Assembly (NCBI GenBank): GCA_016801885.1
Contig: CM028888.1
Location: forward strand, 4,944,501 to 5,008,500
DNA from: Toxotes chatareus
Lineage: Eukaryota; Chordata; Actinopteri; Toxotidae
Length of the DNA: 64,000 nt
Direction of reading: 5' to 3'
Shown here: piece after piece, positions 40,295-52,300 of the stretch
Position numbering within the stretch: position 1 is the first letter of the stretch
Layout: each line of letters begins with the position of its first letter
The notes under the pieces: model-generated
Told to the model about the DNA's origin: nothing
The model's database searches: none
The model's input: only the letters and a program-made list of their open reading frames with translations
Position numbers and translations under genes: made by a program

Positions 40295-43200
40295 TTAAAA
40301 GGTCTTGGACTTGTCCCGGTTGCTCGTGTATTTCTGGTAAACTACTCCCAGTGTGGTGAAGAAGTTTCCCATGAAGAGTACCATGTAAGAGCAGCCGCAC
40401 ATGAAAACCTGCACCACGGGACAATAAATAAATACATAAATAAATAGCTCAGGCAGAGGCTTTTTGCAACTCTGAGAACTTTAAATACAGAGGATGTGGA
40501 ATCACACAAGCTGCTACCAGTATCTGTTTACTACACCAAGACGTCTGAATTCATTTCTGTATACTGGAATTTGTTCAGCTGTTTTAGGCTTAGCCATCAT
40601 CATAATATACGTAACATTTATAACATTAATTACATTACATTAATTCTATTAATTCTAATTCCACGTATTTTTCACCGAGTCCAGATGTAGTCCAGATGAA
40701 AAGTTAGTTTGAAGTTTCCATTAAACATTTAGAAAGATAAAAGCACAAACATAAAACTCTGAAAAGCTCTTTTGGCCATTTTGCTTTTAAGATGGTCCCT
40801 AACTTCATCTTGTCCACAGTCAAGTTGAGTGAGTTGCTTTTATTTATTTGTTTATTTTTAACTTTTATATTTTCTGTTGGATTACTTTCACTGAAAAAAA
40901 AAAGTCTGGTGATTCTGAAGTGAGAAGGATCAACCTTTTATGATTCTGAAATCTAAACAGACAGTGAAATCCTTCCACCACATCAGGAATGAGTTCAGCT
41001 GATTCATGCAGCAAGTGTATGATGTTTGAGTGTTTTCACTTGATTTGACTTGTGACTCTAAGAAGTGGTGTGACATATCTGTCAGACTGTGTCAATCAGG
41101 TTAAGGTCAGTTGGGATGAGGGTTTACATTAATTACACTTCTACCATGCAGATGGATCAAACGATGTTTGACAGTTTGAGGAAATGATGACACATGAAGA
41201 TGAAACAAGTCATCAAATTGAATGTCAAATATAATGACTGCACATATAATGAGTGCACATTAACAAACCTGCCACTCTTTACACTCCGGGAGCTGGAACA
41301 TCCTGAAGAGTGTTATGCTGTTGTAAAGCTGCCAGAACTGCAAGAGGAGGAACAGTAAACAATCAAAAATGAACTAAAAACATCATTTTATGCTTTGTTT
41401 TTTCATGTTCAGTATAGGCAATGACAAATTTCTGTTAAAAAAAAAAAATAATGAGCCCTTGACAAGAGTAAGCAGTGAGCACTATTAAGAGAGATGCTAC
41501 TCACTTGACCAAAGAACAAGAAAGGAAGGAGGAAGGTCAAGCCTCTCCACATCCAGGACTGGAAACCCTCTGAACACCAGCAGAGGAGAGAAGAGTAACT
41601 GAACTTAATCTGTCATTATCATTAGAGTCGGAGACATAGATAGACATAACATATAATGAAATATACAGCTGATATGAGACAAGAAGACAAGAAGTGAACA
41701 TAGCCAATATGTGAGATACATAATAAGTAGTGTATTGAGTGGATAATGAGATTTGAGAATTTAATAAACATTTTTTTAAAGAATTCCTCAAAATAAAAAA
41801 AAGCCATGCTAGCAACTCTGTGAATCTAGTGTGAACCTACTGGTGGCATGAGATAAAATATGAGGTGGGGTCACCACAGTCATTGAGATTCATCCCCTGG
41901 GGCCCATGAATGTCTGCACCAAACTTAGTATAGTTGTTGAGATATTTTGTTCTGGACCAAAGTGGTGGACGGACCACTTAACCCACATTGCCAGCCCTCA
42001 AGCCATGCTACTGGTGTGGCTAAAACTTAACTCGTGAGCACTCTCTGGTGGACAAACTACATAATGGCAACACTGTTCCTAAATGACCCTAAATATATCC
42101 TTGGCAATTCTGTTAGTAATCTGAGCCCCTTCTCATTGTATTATTCCAGAGTCATTCAACTATAAATATATGCAAACACACTGGAGACTGACAGAGGTTT
42201 AGACTGCACTCACCGACTGTAAGGTCCATGTTATGTCTTTCTCCCAGTGCTCTGAGTCTATACAAACAGCCACTCTGGTAGTAGTACTGGAGGAACTGGA
42301 CAAAGCCTACTTTGCAAACAGAACAGAGAACAAACACAAATGCATCCATGACTTCACTGTTGGCCAAGATATCAGATGCAGTTATTCAGCTGTGAGTTAT
42401 TTGCCTCAGAGAAGCAAACTTTAAGTTGAACATTATTAAAATGAAACAAAATGAAAAGGAAAAAATGACAATCTGCAGCACACGATTATAATTAGACATT
42501 TATAAGACTGACTTGAAGCACGTCTTCAGCATGGAAAAAAAATCGTATTATATAGTGTATATTTCATAACGTAGATTAAGTATGTGGTGGGGAATTGGGA
42601 CACAGCTTGAATCTCTTACTTTGGTACAGACAGTATGTTAGGAACTGGTTCCTAAACATCTGGTAGAGAGTGCCTTCAGGCCTGCGAACAAAGAAAACAT
42701 CTGGTTAGAATAGAGCACAATTAAGACAAGAGCCAACGCACTTTGACGGCAACGTTTATGATGCTTTTAGTTCGACTTTGAATAAATATTTCTTTTTCTT
42801 CTTATTCCAAGGCCACCAAGTTCATTACATATATTTTTAAAACAGCACTGAGATATTTTAATATCAGACCCAACCCTCCCACCTGCTTCCCGACATTTTA
42901 TACAGTTGTGAAAGTGTGAAAGAATGTGAATAGCATCACTCACCACGTGAGCATGACTCCAGACAGGAAGGTCGACACGTAGTGATGGAAAACCCACCAA
43001 CCTTTGATCCTGAAACAACATGGAGGACTGACAATGAAGGTAAGTCCGAACATTATAAGGAATCTACTCAGAGTCACTTAATTACAGGTTTGCTGCCTCA
43101 GGGTTCAAAGCACCTTCCTACATTGTGAGGTCTTGAGGAAGCCGGTTTATCAGTTTACCAGTTTATCTACTATTATTATAAAAATTGTGGAGGCAGTAAA

Positions 43201-45618
43201 TTTGCTGCAGACCTTGAGCCGTTGGTGATGAGGATACTTTCCCGGATAGTGAGTGTGCAGTAGTACCACACCAACAGGAAGTTGAACAGGGCATCGAGAG
43301 CTCTGAAACAAAAAGGACACATGATGAAGTAAAGCACAACCAAATTTACACATATAATGGAAATAATTCAACACACTCATTTATACGTCCACATTGTCAG
43401 TGTACAACAGCTGTGCAGTGAAGGCAGTAGTCCTCTGTCAGTGCCAACACTGGATCGGCCAGCCACACAATAGCCGAATTTAAGGGTTCATTACCAAAAA
43501 GCTTTGTTTATGTAATGTGGTGCGTGTGGAATCTGACCTGTAGCTGAACAAAAAGCGACACGTGAAGGAGAAAACGAAGAGGATGACCGTGAGGACCAGT
43601 TTAAATTTCTCATATTCATCTTTGTAGGCAAATCTGTTTTGGCGAAGCAAAGAGAAATTATATTGATGTGATGGTGACATTATTTTATTTTGAAAGACAT
43701 TTAGGGTTGTAAGGAAATTAACATGAAGTGTGACTTACTTCGACTGTTTGTTGAGGAGTGTTACATTAACGTTTCCTAAAACTAGAGTGAGGTATAACCT
43801 AAAGAGAAAGAGGTGTAGGTCATTCACAGAACCAACATCTTAAACATTACAATCATTTACTCTGACATTTTCCATGTTTGCTGCACTATGGAAAATAAAT
43901 ACCAATAATTTATTATGAGACAGAATCAAACCTACCCATTCTTCTTTGGCAGAAAAGCTTCCATCTCAGAGAAAGCATTTGCTCTCTCTGCGATGGAGTC
44001 TTCGATTTCAGCAACAGAATCCACATCCTCTGGACTTAACTTGGGCGTTGGATGGTTCTTTTTGCATCTAGTCATGGAAAAAAATGGGACATATTTATCA
44101 CACAGCACAGACTGTATTTGTTTGTTTGCAATTTTTCTCCCCATTTTCAATTTGACACTCCTCATTCTCATGTTGCAGGTACAAGTTGTGAACTACTAAA
44201 AACTGTTTCTACCTTTTAGTTACTGAAGCTGTTACGAAAAGGCACTGAGTTAATCTATTGAGGCTATCCAGCACACTTGCCTGATTTGATCCCTGATCAA
44301 TACTTACTGATCTAGTGACGCAGAGAGCTCTTTCAGTTTCTTCCTTTGACGTGCGATAGCAGCGGAGCAGCTGTCTTGCAGCTTGGCCACTTCTTCAAGT
44401 TTATGTTTATACAGACGATGAGTGTCCTGGAGGTGGAAAAAAAAATTCCAGAGGAATATGTAAAGCCAAAGGTTGAATACAATTTTATTAACAAATTTGC
44501 AAAGGACACATAAAAGATGTCAGTGAGTCTTCCACATTAATGCTCACCAGGTGCAGGGTCCTCCAAAAACCTGGAAGCGTGTTTTTATTTGCAGAAGTTG
44601 AACTTTACTAGTATTACAGGCAAACTGTTGCTGCTGCATGAATAAATAGTGACAGACTATTTCTCACCAGAAATGTTTTAGAACATAGACTAAGTTCCGT
44701 TTTAATATTGGATCTACTATTGTGCCTTTGAGTTTTGCAAGATTTACTACACTACTTCTGTGCTGCAACAGACTTGCCTGGCACTTGTTCAAATCTCATT
44801 GACCCTTTGTTCATTCCAGTCAAGTCTAATTCTTTCATTGTGAAATTAAGCAACAGTAATCCCTTCTCAGCGAAGGAGCGGAGAAGTGTAGGATGGCTTT
44901 CCACCTTGGTCTTATGCCCAGGGAATAAGGAAGACCTAAAAACTGTGACAAAAATAATATTCTAAACTCTCATGGTTAAAGTTTCATACAATAATGACAA
45001 TGTATGTGGAGAAAAGCGAGTTGGAACATGCTGAGAATTCAGACTTATTTCTTAAATGCATTACAAACACTTCATTACTGATAACCGTAATGGCCAATAA
45101 AGATGCGTGGGTTTATTTGCTGATGTAGTAAAAAAAATAAAAGGGGCCCCACTAAGGCTGACATAAACTTTTTCACTACTGTGGCAACATTAGAGTAACA
45201 CATAAACAAAGCATAACCTGCAGAATGACAGGTTATCCTCATATGATTTGAGTTAATTCCTTTATGTGTCCTGTGAGACTACTAGTTAAACACATCGAAC
45301 AAACGCACGAGGATTCATTTGGAGAGGCAGTGGTCCACACTGTAATCTACCGGACCTTTCACTTTGTTTTTGTTCTTCTCTTGGCTGTCACAGTACAATT
45401 ATCTTTAGCTGCTGAGGGTGGGTCCCACTGTCGCCTGTGTGCCAACCCACTCCGGATGTTAGCTTACCGGGGCAGGGGCACACTTCCACGGGTGAACCAT
45501 AGCTAGATAACGCCGTTTTTTTTTTTTTTTTTTAACTTACCTGGATTTGTTGGTAGCCCTTCTCTAAATCCTCCCATTCGCGTAAACATTCGTTTAAACC
45601 CGTTGGGCTGAACAACAT
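40295..45618 (-). CDS. tmem120a: TMEM120A (TACAN/NET29) membrane protein, complete, 12 exons
   Basis: Coding exons (minus strand, 5' to 3'): 45,541-45,618; 44,308-44,426; 43,936-44,067; 43,739-43,798; 43,538-43,633; 43,213-43,302; 42,944-43,009; 42,620-42,681; 42,214-42,306; 41,505-41,569; 41,269-41,337; 40,295-40,408. They total 1,044 nt, 347 residues plus stop; the human protein has 343. Every intron is GT-AG and phases join without a break. Recognisable blocks are the N-terminal coiled coil ([23 protein letters not shown]), [62 protein letters not shown] (about residues 195-211), [40 protein letters not shown] and a last segment with [10 protein letters not shown]. The family has six membrane helices with an ELOVL-like fold that binds coenzyme A. 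It sits in the nuclear envelope/ER and plasma membrane; a mechanosensitive-channel role has been proposed and disputed. Chosen over TMEM120B by the N-terminus and by linkage to styxl1. Confidence 0.96.
41800..42030. repeat. Dispersed percomorph repeat copy inside tmem120a intron 9
   Basis: The landmarks in order are 'gtgaacctactggtggcatg', 'ggtggggtcaccacagtcat', 'gagattcatcccctgggg', 'catgaatgtctgcacc', 'agttgttgagatattttg', 'ctggaccaaagtggtggacg' and 'agccatgctactggtgtggc'. This is a well-known non-coding fish repeat. It is wholly intronic. Confidence 0.65.
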
Positions 45619-46863
45619 TTCTTACTCGGACATCAGGACAGCTCCAGGAGTTGGGTAATATTCAGACTGGCTCAGCTGTGCAACAGTTGTACCGTTCTGA
45701 GTGTCACAGAGACGCTAACAAACAAGTTTGACTTCCTGTTAGGGCCTTCAGAATAAAAGCCTCAATTAGCACGTTCGCGTCTACTCTTCTGTGCGCATTT
45801 ATCAAACTTTTAAGAATTACACTTTAAAGAGCCAACTCAAGAGTAGGAAAAAAAAGTTGACCCTTCAACTTCTATATTGTGCATTTAAGAAAACTTACAG
45901 TATCTTCAGTGGTGTGTTATTCTGCAATAACATATAAAATTGTACATTTTTTAAGTATGTGTAAAATCCTTAAATGTTTTCATCTAAGCATGCAGCATCT
46001 TGACTAGACCTTAAAGATAATTTTATTTTCCTGTCTAAAAAAAAAATCTGTACTGTTAGATATAACAGTTACATATTCTTGAGAAATTAAAATAAGTCAC
46101 GTCAAATTAAAACGTTTAAATTAGCTTTTATTTATAAGGCCATGTAAAAATTCCGGTTTTAGCATAGCTGACGATGCTAAACTTTACAAAACTGCGTACG
46201 TATTGCCCGTTAGACGCGTTAATTTGTAACGGCATGGTCCAATCAGAAGTCCCGTCGGATGTTGCTCCACAAATGAGAGCATTGGTTCCCTGAGTTTGGT
46301 CTGTTAGGCAACAGTGTCTCTCTCTCTCATACTTCCAGCCGTATTAGCAAAGTTTTAACCCAGACTATGGCCCTCTGACGGCTGTCATCTGTAACCGAAC
46401 AAACCATTTGGATAACGTGTTGTTTGGTCGGTTTCTGCAAGGCTGGTGCTATGTCCCCTGCAAGGTTTGTTTCAGGGCAATAAGTTACTCACCATTTGGC
46501 ATGTGGCCTATATTTTTAGAGCTGATATTATGCAACTCTGTAGACAGGGCAAACTGTCATCTCCAATATTGTTAGCACCTCTGGAAGAGCCATGTATGGA
46601 CTCAAGCACAGCTAGTGACAATTAGGGCCACATGGTGCTTGAAGGCTTTTTAAACAAAAAAAAAAAGAAAATAATAAGAAAAAAGAAAGAAATCATAATT
46701 AACCTCATATGTTAATTCCAAACAAAAGAATGAGTATATTAGAGTAATTACAGAAAGCACTAGGAGTCGCTGTCACTTACATTATTTGTGTTTCTTTTTG
46801 TTTCCTTATGTTTGGCAACTGTAAATCATTATAAAGAGAAAAATCTAAAATAGCGTATCCCTG

Positions 46864-46885
46864 TAATAATAATAATAATAATAAT
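46864..46885. repeat. (AAT)n microsatellite
   Basis: About seven AAT/TAA units, just 3' of the styxl1 poly(A) signal. Confidence 0.9.
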
Positions 46886-46897
46886 GCATCAGTTATC

Positions 46898-46903
46898 TTT
46901 ATT
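46898..46903 (-). terminator. Poly(A) signal of styxl1
   Basis: Minus-strand AATAAA (plus TTTATT) lies 27 bp downstream of the styxl1 stop codon, giving a very short 3'UTR. Confidence 0.6.
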
Positions 46904-46929
46904 GAATATGAACTAGTCACATTCCTTTG

Positions 46930-49322
46930 TTAAAAATTAGATTCAGAGATATCAGTCACTTTTGTTCCTATAGTGTGAAGCTCCCAGTCAGACAGCTGCT
47001 GTAGAAACCCTGTGTTTGGTCTCATGTCAGGTTTACATTTGAGTATGTAATTCCAGGCCTCCTGAAAAAGTCAAACCAATATTATAATGTAATGTTATAT
47101 TTGATATTCACATGCTGTATTTCCATGATCCATATAGCCATGACCAACATTAAAACCACAACTTCTTGCTTTTGTACAAATTGAACAGACAAAATACAGT
47201 GAAACATACTAAATGGTGACCCATAGAGGCGGTAAGGCGGACTTATCATCAGCACACTGTCTCTCCTTTAACTGTTACATGAACAGAATTAACTCCACTT
47301 GCCTTCAGGGTGTATTTGAGGTGGTGCATGAGAAAGGCAACGGTTAGAGCGCTGCAGCGGCTTCTGCCCTGCCTGGAAACTATCAGGACACGAGAGCCCA
47401 TGTTGATGTGTGACCCTGAAAGCAGAAGATGGATTACTATTTCAGTGAACAAAAAGCCTAACAAAAAGTAAGACATTACACGATTCAGGCGTTCTAAAAC
47501 CTTGATGTCTCAAAATACTGAGTTTACCTGTTCTTATAGCTGAGACTGCAAATATTTGTAAGGATTCAAAAACAGCTTATCCAGTGAAGAAATGTGTGAC
47601 TTACCAATGAAACTACAAATTCGTTCAAAACTTGAATATAAATCAGATGACACTGAGTCAGCCACAGTGATGTTAAGGATGGTCTGGTTCCCCTTTATGG
47701 TTCTAGATCTAAATGAATTCAAAAGAAATTAATAACAAACTCAACAGCAAAGACACATGACATTCAGAATTTTCTCCAATGACGTTTTAAATGTTCAGTC
47801 CTGCCTTACTCCAGAGTATCACTCTGTGAGATGCTGATGACAGCGCTGATTTGCAGGTCTCTGAGGATACTGGAGTCCATGCCTTGTTTCTGGTCACCCA
47901 TGTACAGCAGTCCTGCTATGATCTCCACTGGATACATCTTCAGGTTTTCCAGCTCCTGAGACAACACAGAGATATATTAAACTGTATTTATCAGCAGCAG
48001 TTTGAATCAAATTGCACCACTAAAGTTCAGTGTCAGTGACGGCAGATCCTGAATTATTGTTTGATATTGTAACCCCGTCCTGTGAAGTGGCCCAGTGTCA
48101 ACATCTAGTTTTAACACCTGTACCATTCTAGTTTATTTACAGAAAGTGGCTTCAGTATCACTCATGAATATCTGTACAGTCTCCAATCCAGTACAACAGC
48201 CTTCCTATAAATACTGCCTTGGTGAGGCTTATGCTGTTCAGCCGTGCTAAGCATTTCACAGAGCTGATTGAACAATTGTGGTAATTTTTCGCACTGTAGT
48301 TTTTTGAAATGGACTGCCATATACAAGGAGACAATGTGCTATTGAAGTACTTTGGTTGTGTAGTCCTGTGGTTCCCTACTTAAGGTCCCCTCCAAAGGTT
48401 CACAAGACAAGTCTGAGGCGTAATGAGAAGAAAATCTTTGCTGCTTTTGTTGATTTTTTTGGGGGGGCATCAGACAATCCAATTAATGTTCCTTTGGTGG
48501 AACTCAAACTCAAACTCAAAGACAGCCATCTATTGTCAGATAAACTTCATACTCTCACTTGAACCATGTGGACAGTTTCATCCAAATCACTGGACCTGAG
48601 ATCAGACACCGATTTTTGTCCAGCCCAGTGATTTAGATTCAAATTCGTCCAGACTTTGTACCATCTGGATGATTCAGGTGAACCATCACAGACTTAATTA
48701 TGAGTGTATGGAGCTCCAGGCCAGGTGTGTGTGTCTTACCATGATGGTGTACATAATTTTCTCAGTCCTTAAGAAAGGGTACTGAGCCGAGAACCTCTGA
48801 AAGCCTCCTCTCACTATGTGGACTGGATAGCGGCTAGCTTTAGCCAGGGCCTGGGCACATTCAACTGCTCTGCCTGCAGTCATAGTCAGAGACCGAACCA
48901 TGAACATCATTTAACAGTGTGTGGACATTTGTGACTGAAATTCAGAGCATTGCCAGTTGGGAATTATTAGCTTTGCCAGAGCAGTGCAGGCAACATATGG
49001 AAAATACAAAGGATGTTGTAAAATACACAGCAAAATAGTAAACTATGTCCATACCTATACACCATTATGTTGTCCACCATGTTATGTTGTTTAGTGGATT
49101 GGTAAAAATCAGATCACACTTCAGAGCTGCTTTGATGAAACATTTCCTGTATAACACCATAGCCAGTTACCTTGTTCCTGTAAACAGCTGGTGTTGCTGT
49201 CGTAGACCACAATGTGCTGCATACTGTCAACCTCCACAGCCACTGGCAGCAGGAATTTGCCTTCTGAATTCTGAAAAGAGTCACCCAGAAGGTTTTGATA
49301 TTTGAAGCTCAAAATAATCCTA

Positions 49323-49357
<35 letters not shown>

Positions 49358-52300
49358 AAGGGAACTAAGAAACTAAGTCGTTAAGCAAGGCTTGTCTTTC
49401 TATTTCCTAAACTTGCATCCCCTGACCACACATTATAGACTGATTTAAAGTGCATATATATACCGTGGTGGAATGTAACCCACTGCGCAAAGACACGTCC
49501 AAATGACGTCTTTTCGACGTCGTTTTTGCACGTCCAATTTTGGTCCCCTGAAGGTGCAGACTGTGACGCCAGAAGACGTCTTTTTTCCGACGTCTACCAA
49601 ACGTCCAGTATTGACGTCCACAGGACCTCTGAATAAGGGCTAATTGTAGTCCAAATATGGTCGTTGTGGACGTCTTTTCTACGTCAAAGCTCATTTTAGA
49701 CATCGTTTTTATACTGCTTCTAGTCTCTGTGCACGACTGTAGTCCCATTTCAGAAGGTGGCACACTGTTCCAATTCATTTTCCTATAGCTTCATTTGATT
49801 GTCTCAGCAGCAGTTGACAACTGGAAACGCATACAAAGGTGTGATGAATTTCCAGTTTAAACCTGCTGCCGAGCCAACGAAGCTACAGGAAAATTAACTG
49901 GTACAGGAAACGGGTCCTCCACCTTTTGGAAACACATGGGACTACAGTTATACACGGAGGTTTACAATAAATCACAATTCAACCCCCACTTATTTATTTC
50001 CATTTTTATTTTTGTCAATCACTAGCACAAACATGTCCCTAATAAAGCTTTTGACTTCTGTTGAATTTCCTGCCAACTACCAGTAAAAACACAAAAATGC
50101 CATGAAATTCATGGCTTGCATGTGGACATTGCTTCAGTGTTCATCAGTTGAAGCCAACATGCTTTACTTTTGATTGTCTGCCAAAACTAAATGAAAGTGA
50201 TAGCCAATAACTACCAGTAATAGAAAAATTCAAATAAATAAATATAAAAATAAAATAAATTACACCACCCACCTTGTTTGGGTCTGTATCACAACAAATA
50301 AACATACATATACAACAACAGAAATTTAAAACAATAAAAATTTAAGTGCTAAACAATGTGTTCTGAGGTAAAATCCAACCAATTATACCAATTATACTGA
50401 ATACAGAAAAGAAGACAATGTACAAAAGCTGTGACAACATTCTCCACAATGGATAATCAGCCCTGAGTGACTGTTGTATCCTCCACCTCCACTTCTTTGC
50501 GGTCCTTTGCTTCATCCTGTCCTCTGTGTCATCAAATTTCATAAATCCAACCGCACAAGCAGAAAAAGAAAAATTATTAGAAATATGTAAAGGAAATCTG
50601 CAGCCATACTGTACTGCTCTCACCACGCGCAAAAATACGGTGACTACATAAATACACAAATACATTAAACAACAGGACATTACGCAAAATGTAATGCGGC
50701 TAGCAAACAAACTCCACTAAACAATGCTAACAACACAACAGAATAAACATACCACTTTGAAAACTACACGCACACAATACTTACAGACTGTACGTTCCCT
50801 GGCTGAAACGTGTGCAACCACATTCAACTTTACGAGCCCACCTCTATGTTACTGACCAAACTTATTGACTGAAGAAACGGAGCGTAGCGGCCAAGGTGCG
50901 AATTGTAACATTAAGAGAAAGAGCGCTCACTCTGTCGCCGTTTCCAAAAACTAAGAAAAGTACAGAACACTCACTCTGATACAATTTCCATGAACCAAAG
51001 AAAAATACACATTTTACATTTATACTTTTTTTTTTTTTTTTTTTTTTTAACACTTTTAACTTATGAACTTTAAATATTACTTTTAACCTTTAAAGACAGC
51101 ACACGTACACCAAGTCCCCATATTTGTAAGCAAAAATATGTTGCCTGTGCATCCACTACCAACACTGGATTAATACATCTACATCACCACCTGCCTATAT
51201 CTTCGTGGCTCGCTAGCATGTAAAAAGCAATCCCCGCCGAGAGGGAGCCGCTAGATATAAAGTTCGCAACTTGTTCTTTTCGCTAGCTTAGCGAATTTAG
51301 CTTAGGCTAGCTACCAGCCTAGCTCTGGTTAGTGAGGAGTGACTTAGCGACTTAAACATGCTTGTTCACGTTAATCCTTCAGCTAACGTGAATATTTTTA
51401 GGCACAGTCGTTTTCAAAAGTAATTCCAATTCCATTTAAACTATGGCCAATGTTTAGCTAACATTAGCTGATACGATGACATGCAATGTCAATTGTAGCC
51501 ACAGCAGTTTTAGGTAGTTTAAAACAACAAAGCTAGAGCAGCTAACACTATAAATACATAAAATGAACAAACATGACCAACTTACTTTCAACTTAGAGGA
51601 AAACGGTGATTCCTGATGTACGCTGAACAGAGCCGAACAGCCACTTGCTTCCACAGAGATGAAACCAGAGGGAGAGACGGTTGATGAAATTTGAAAAATC
51701 GCGCCAAAAGCTTGGCGTGTTGCCTCGGCCAATCAGGGTGACGTTTACTGGTTGGCTTATGACGACGTGCTGCCTCAGCCAATCAGAGTGGCGTTAACTG
51801 GTTGAAATCATAAGAGTTATATATCCTATGTACCATGAAATTATTTTCTGAAGCTTAATTTCCAACAAGTTGCATTTCCATATAAATATATGAATAAAAA
51901 ATAAATAAATACTAACAAATAATGTTTAATCACAAAGAATCTATAATCGTATTCATTAATCATGTTGATAACAACAATGTTGATATTTGTCATTTAAAAA
52001 ATTACATTCATTAATAATGTCAATTTCCTGCACCTGTCTTAGACGTCCACGTGAAGTCCAAAAAAGTTACCTAGTCCGACGTTCAAATGTTGAACTGCAT
52101 ATTGACGTCCAAGTGGGGTCGTGGTTAGACGTCCAAATATCGGACCTAGTTTGCACGTCGTGTAAATGTCCAAAACTGGTCGTGAACTGAATACCTAACA
52201 GGTGAGTTTACCGACGGGTGAGGTCAGTTTACCGTCAGGTCAGTTTACTGACGGATGAATTTACCGACAGGTGAGTTTACCGACGGGTCAGTTTACCAAC

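Larger units (their letters stand above)
45619..46929. promoter_or_regulatory. 1.3-kb interval between styxl1 stop and tmem120a start; holds the tmem120a promoter
   Basis: The two genes are in tandem on the minus strand. The first 150 bp upstream of the tmem120a ATG carry CpGs and a short 5'UTR candidate. A second CpG-containing patch with an inverted CCAAT context ('ggtccaatcagaagtcccgt') lies at about 46,190-46,270 and could be a distal promoter. The rest is AT-rich, including an A-rich stretch near 46,655-46,690 and an (AAT)n run at 46,864-46,885. No exon is seen. Confidence 0.4.
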
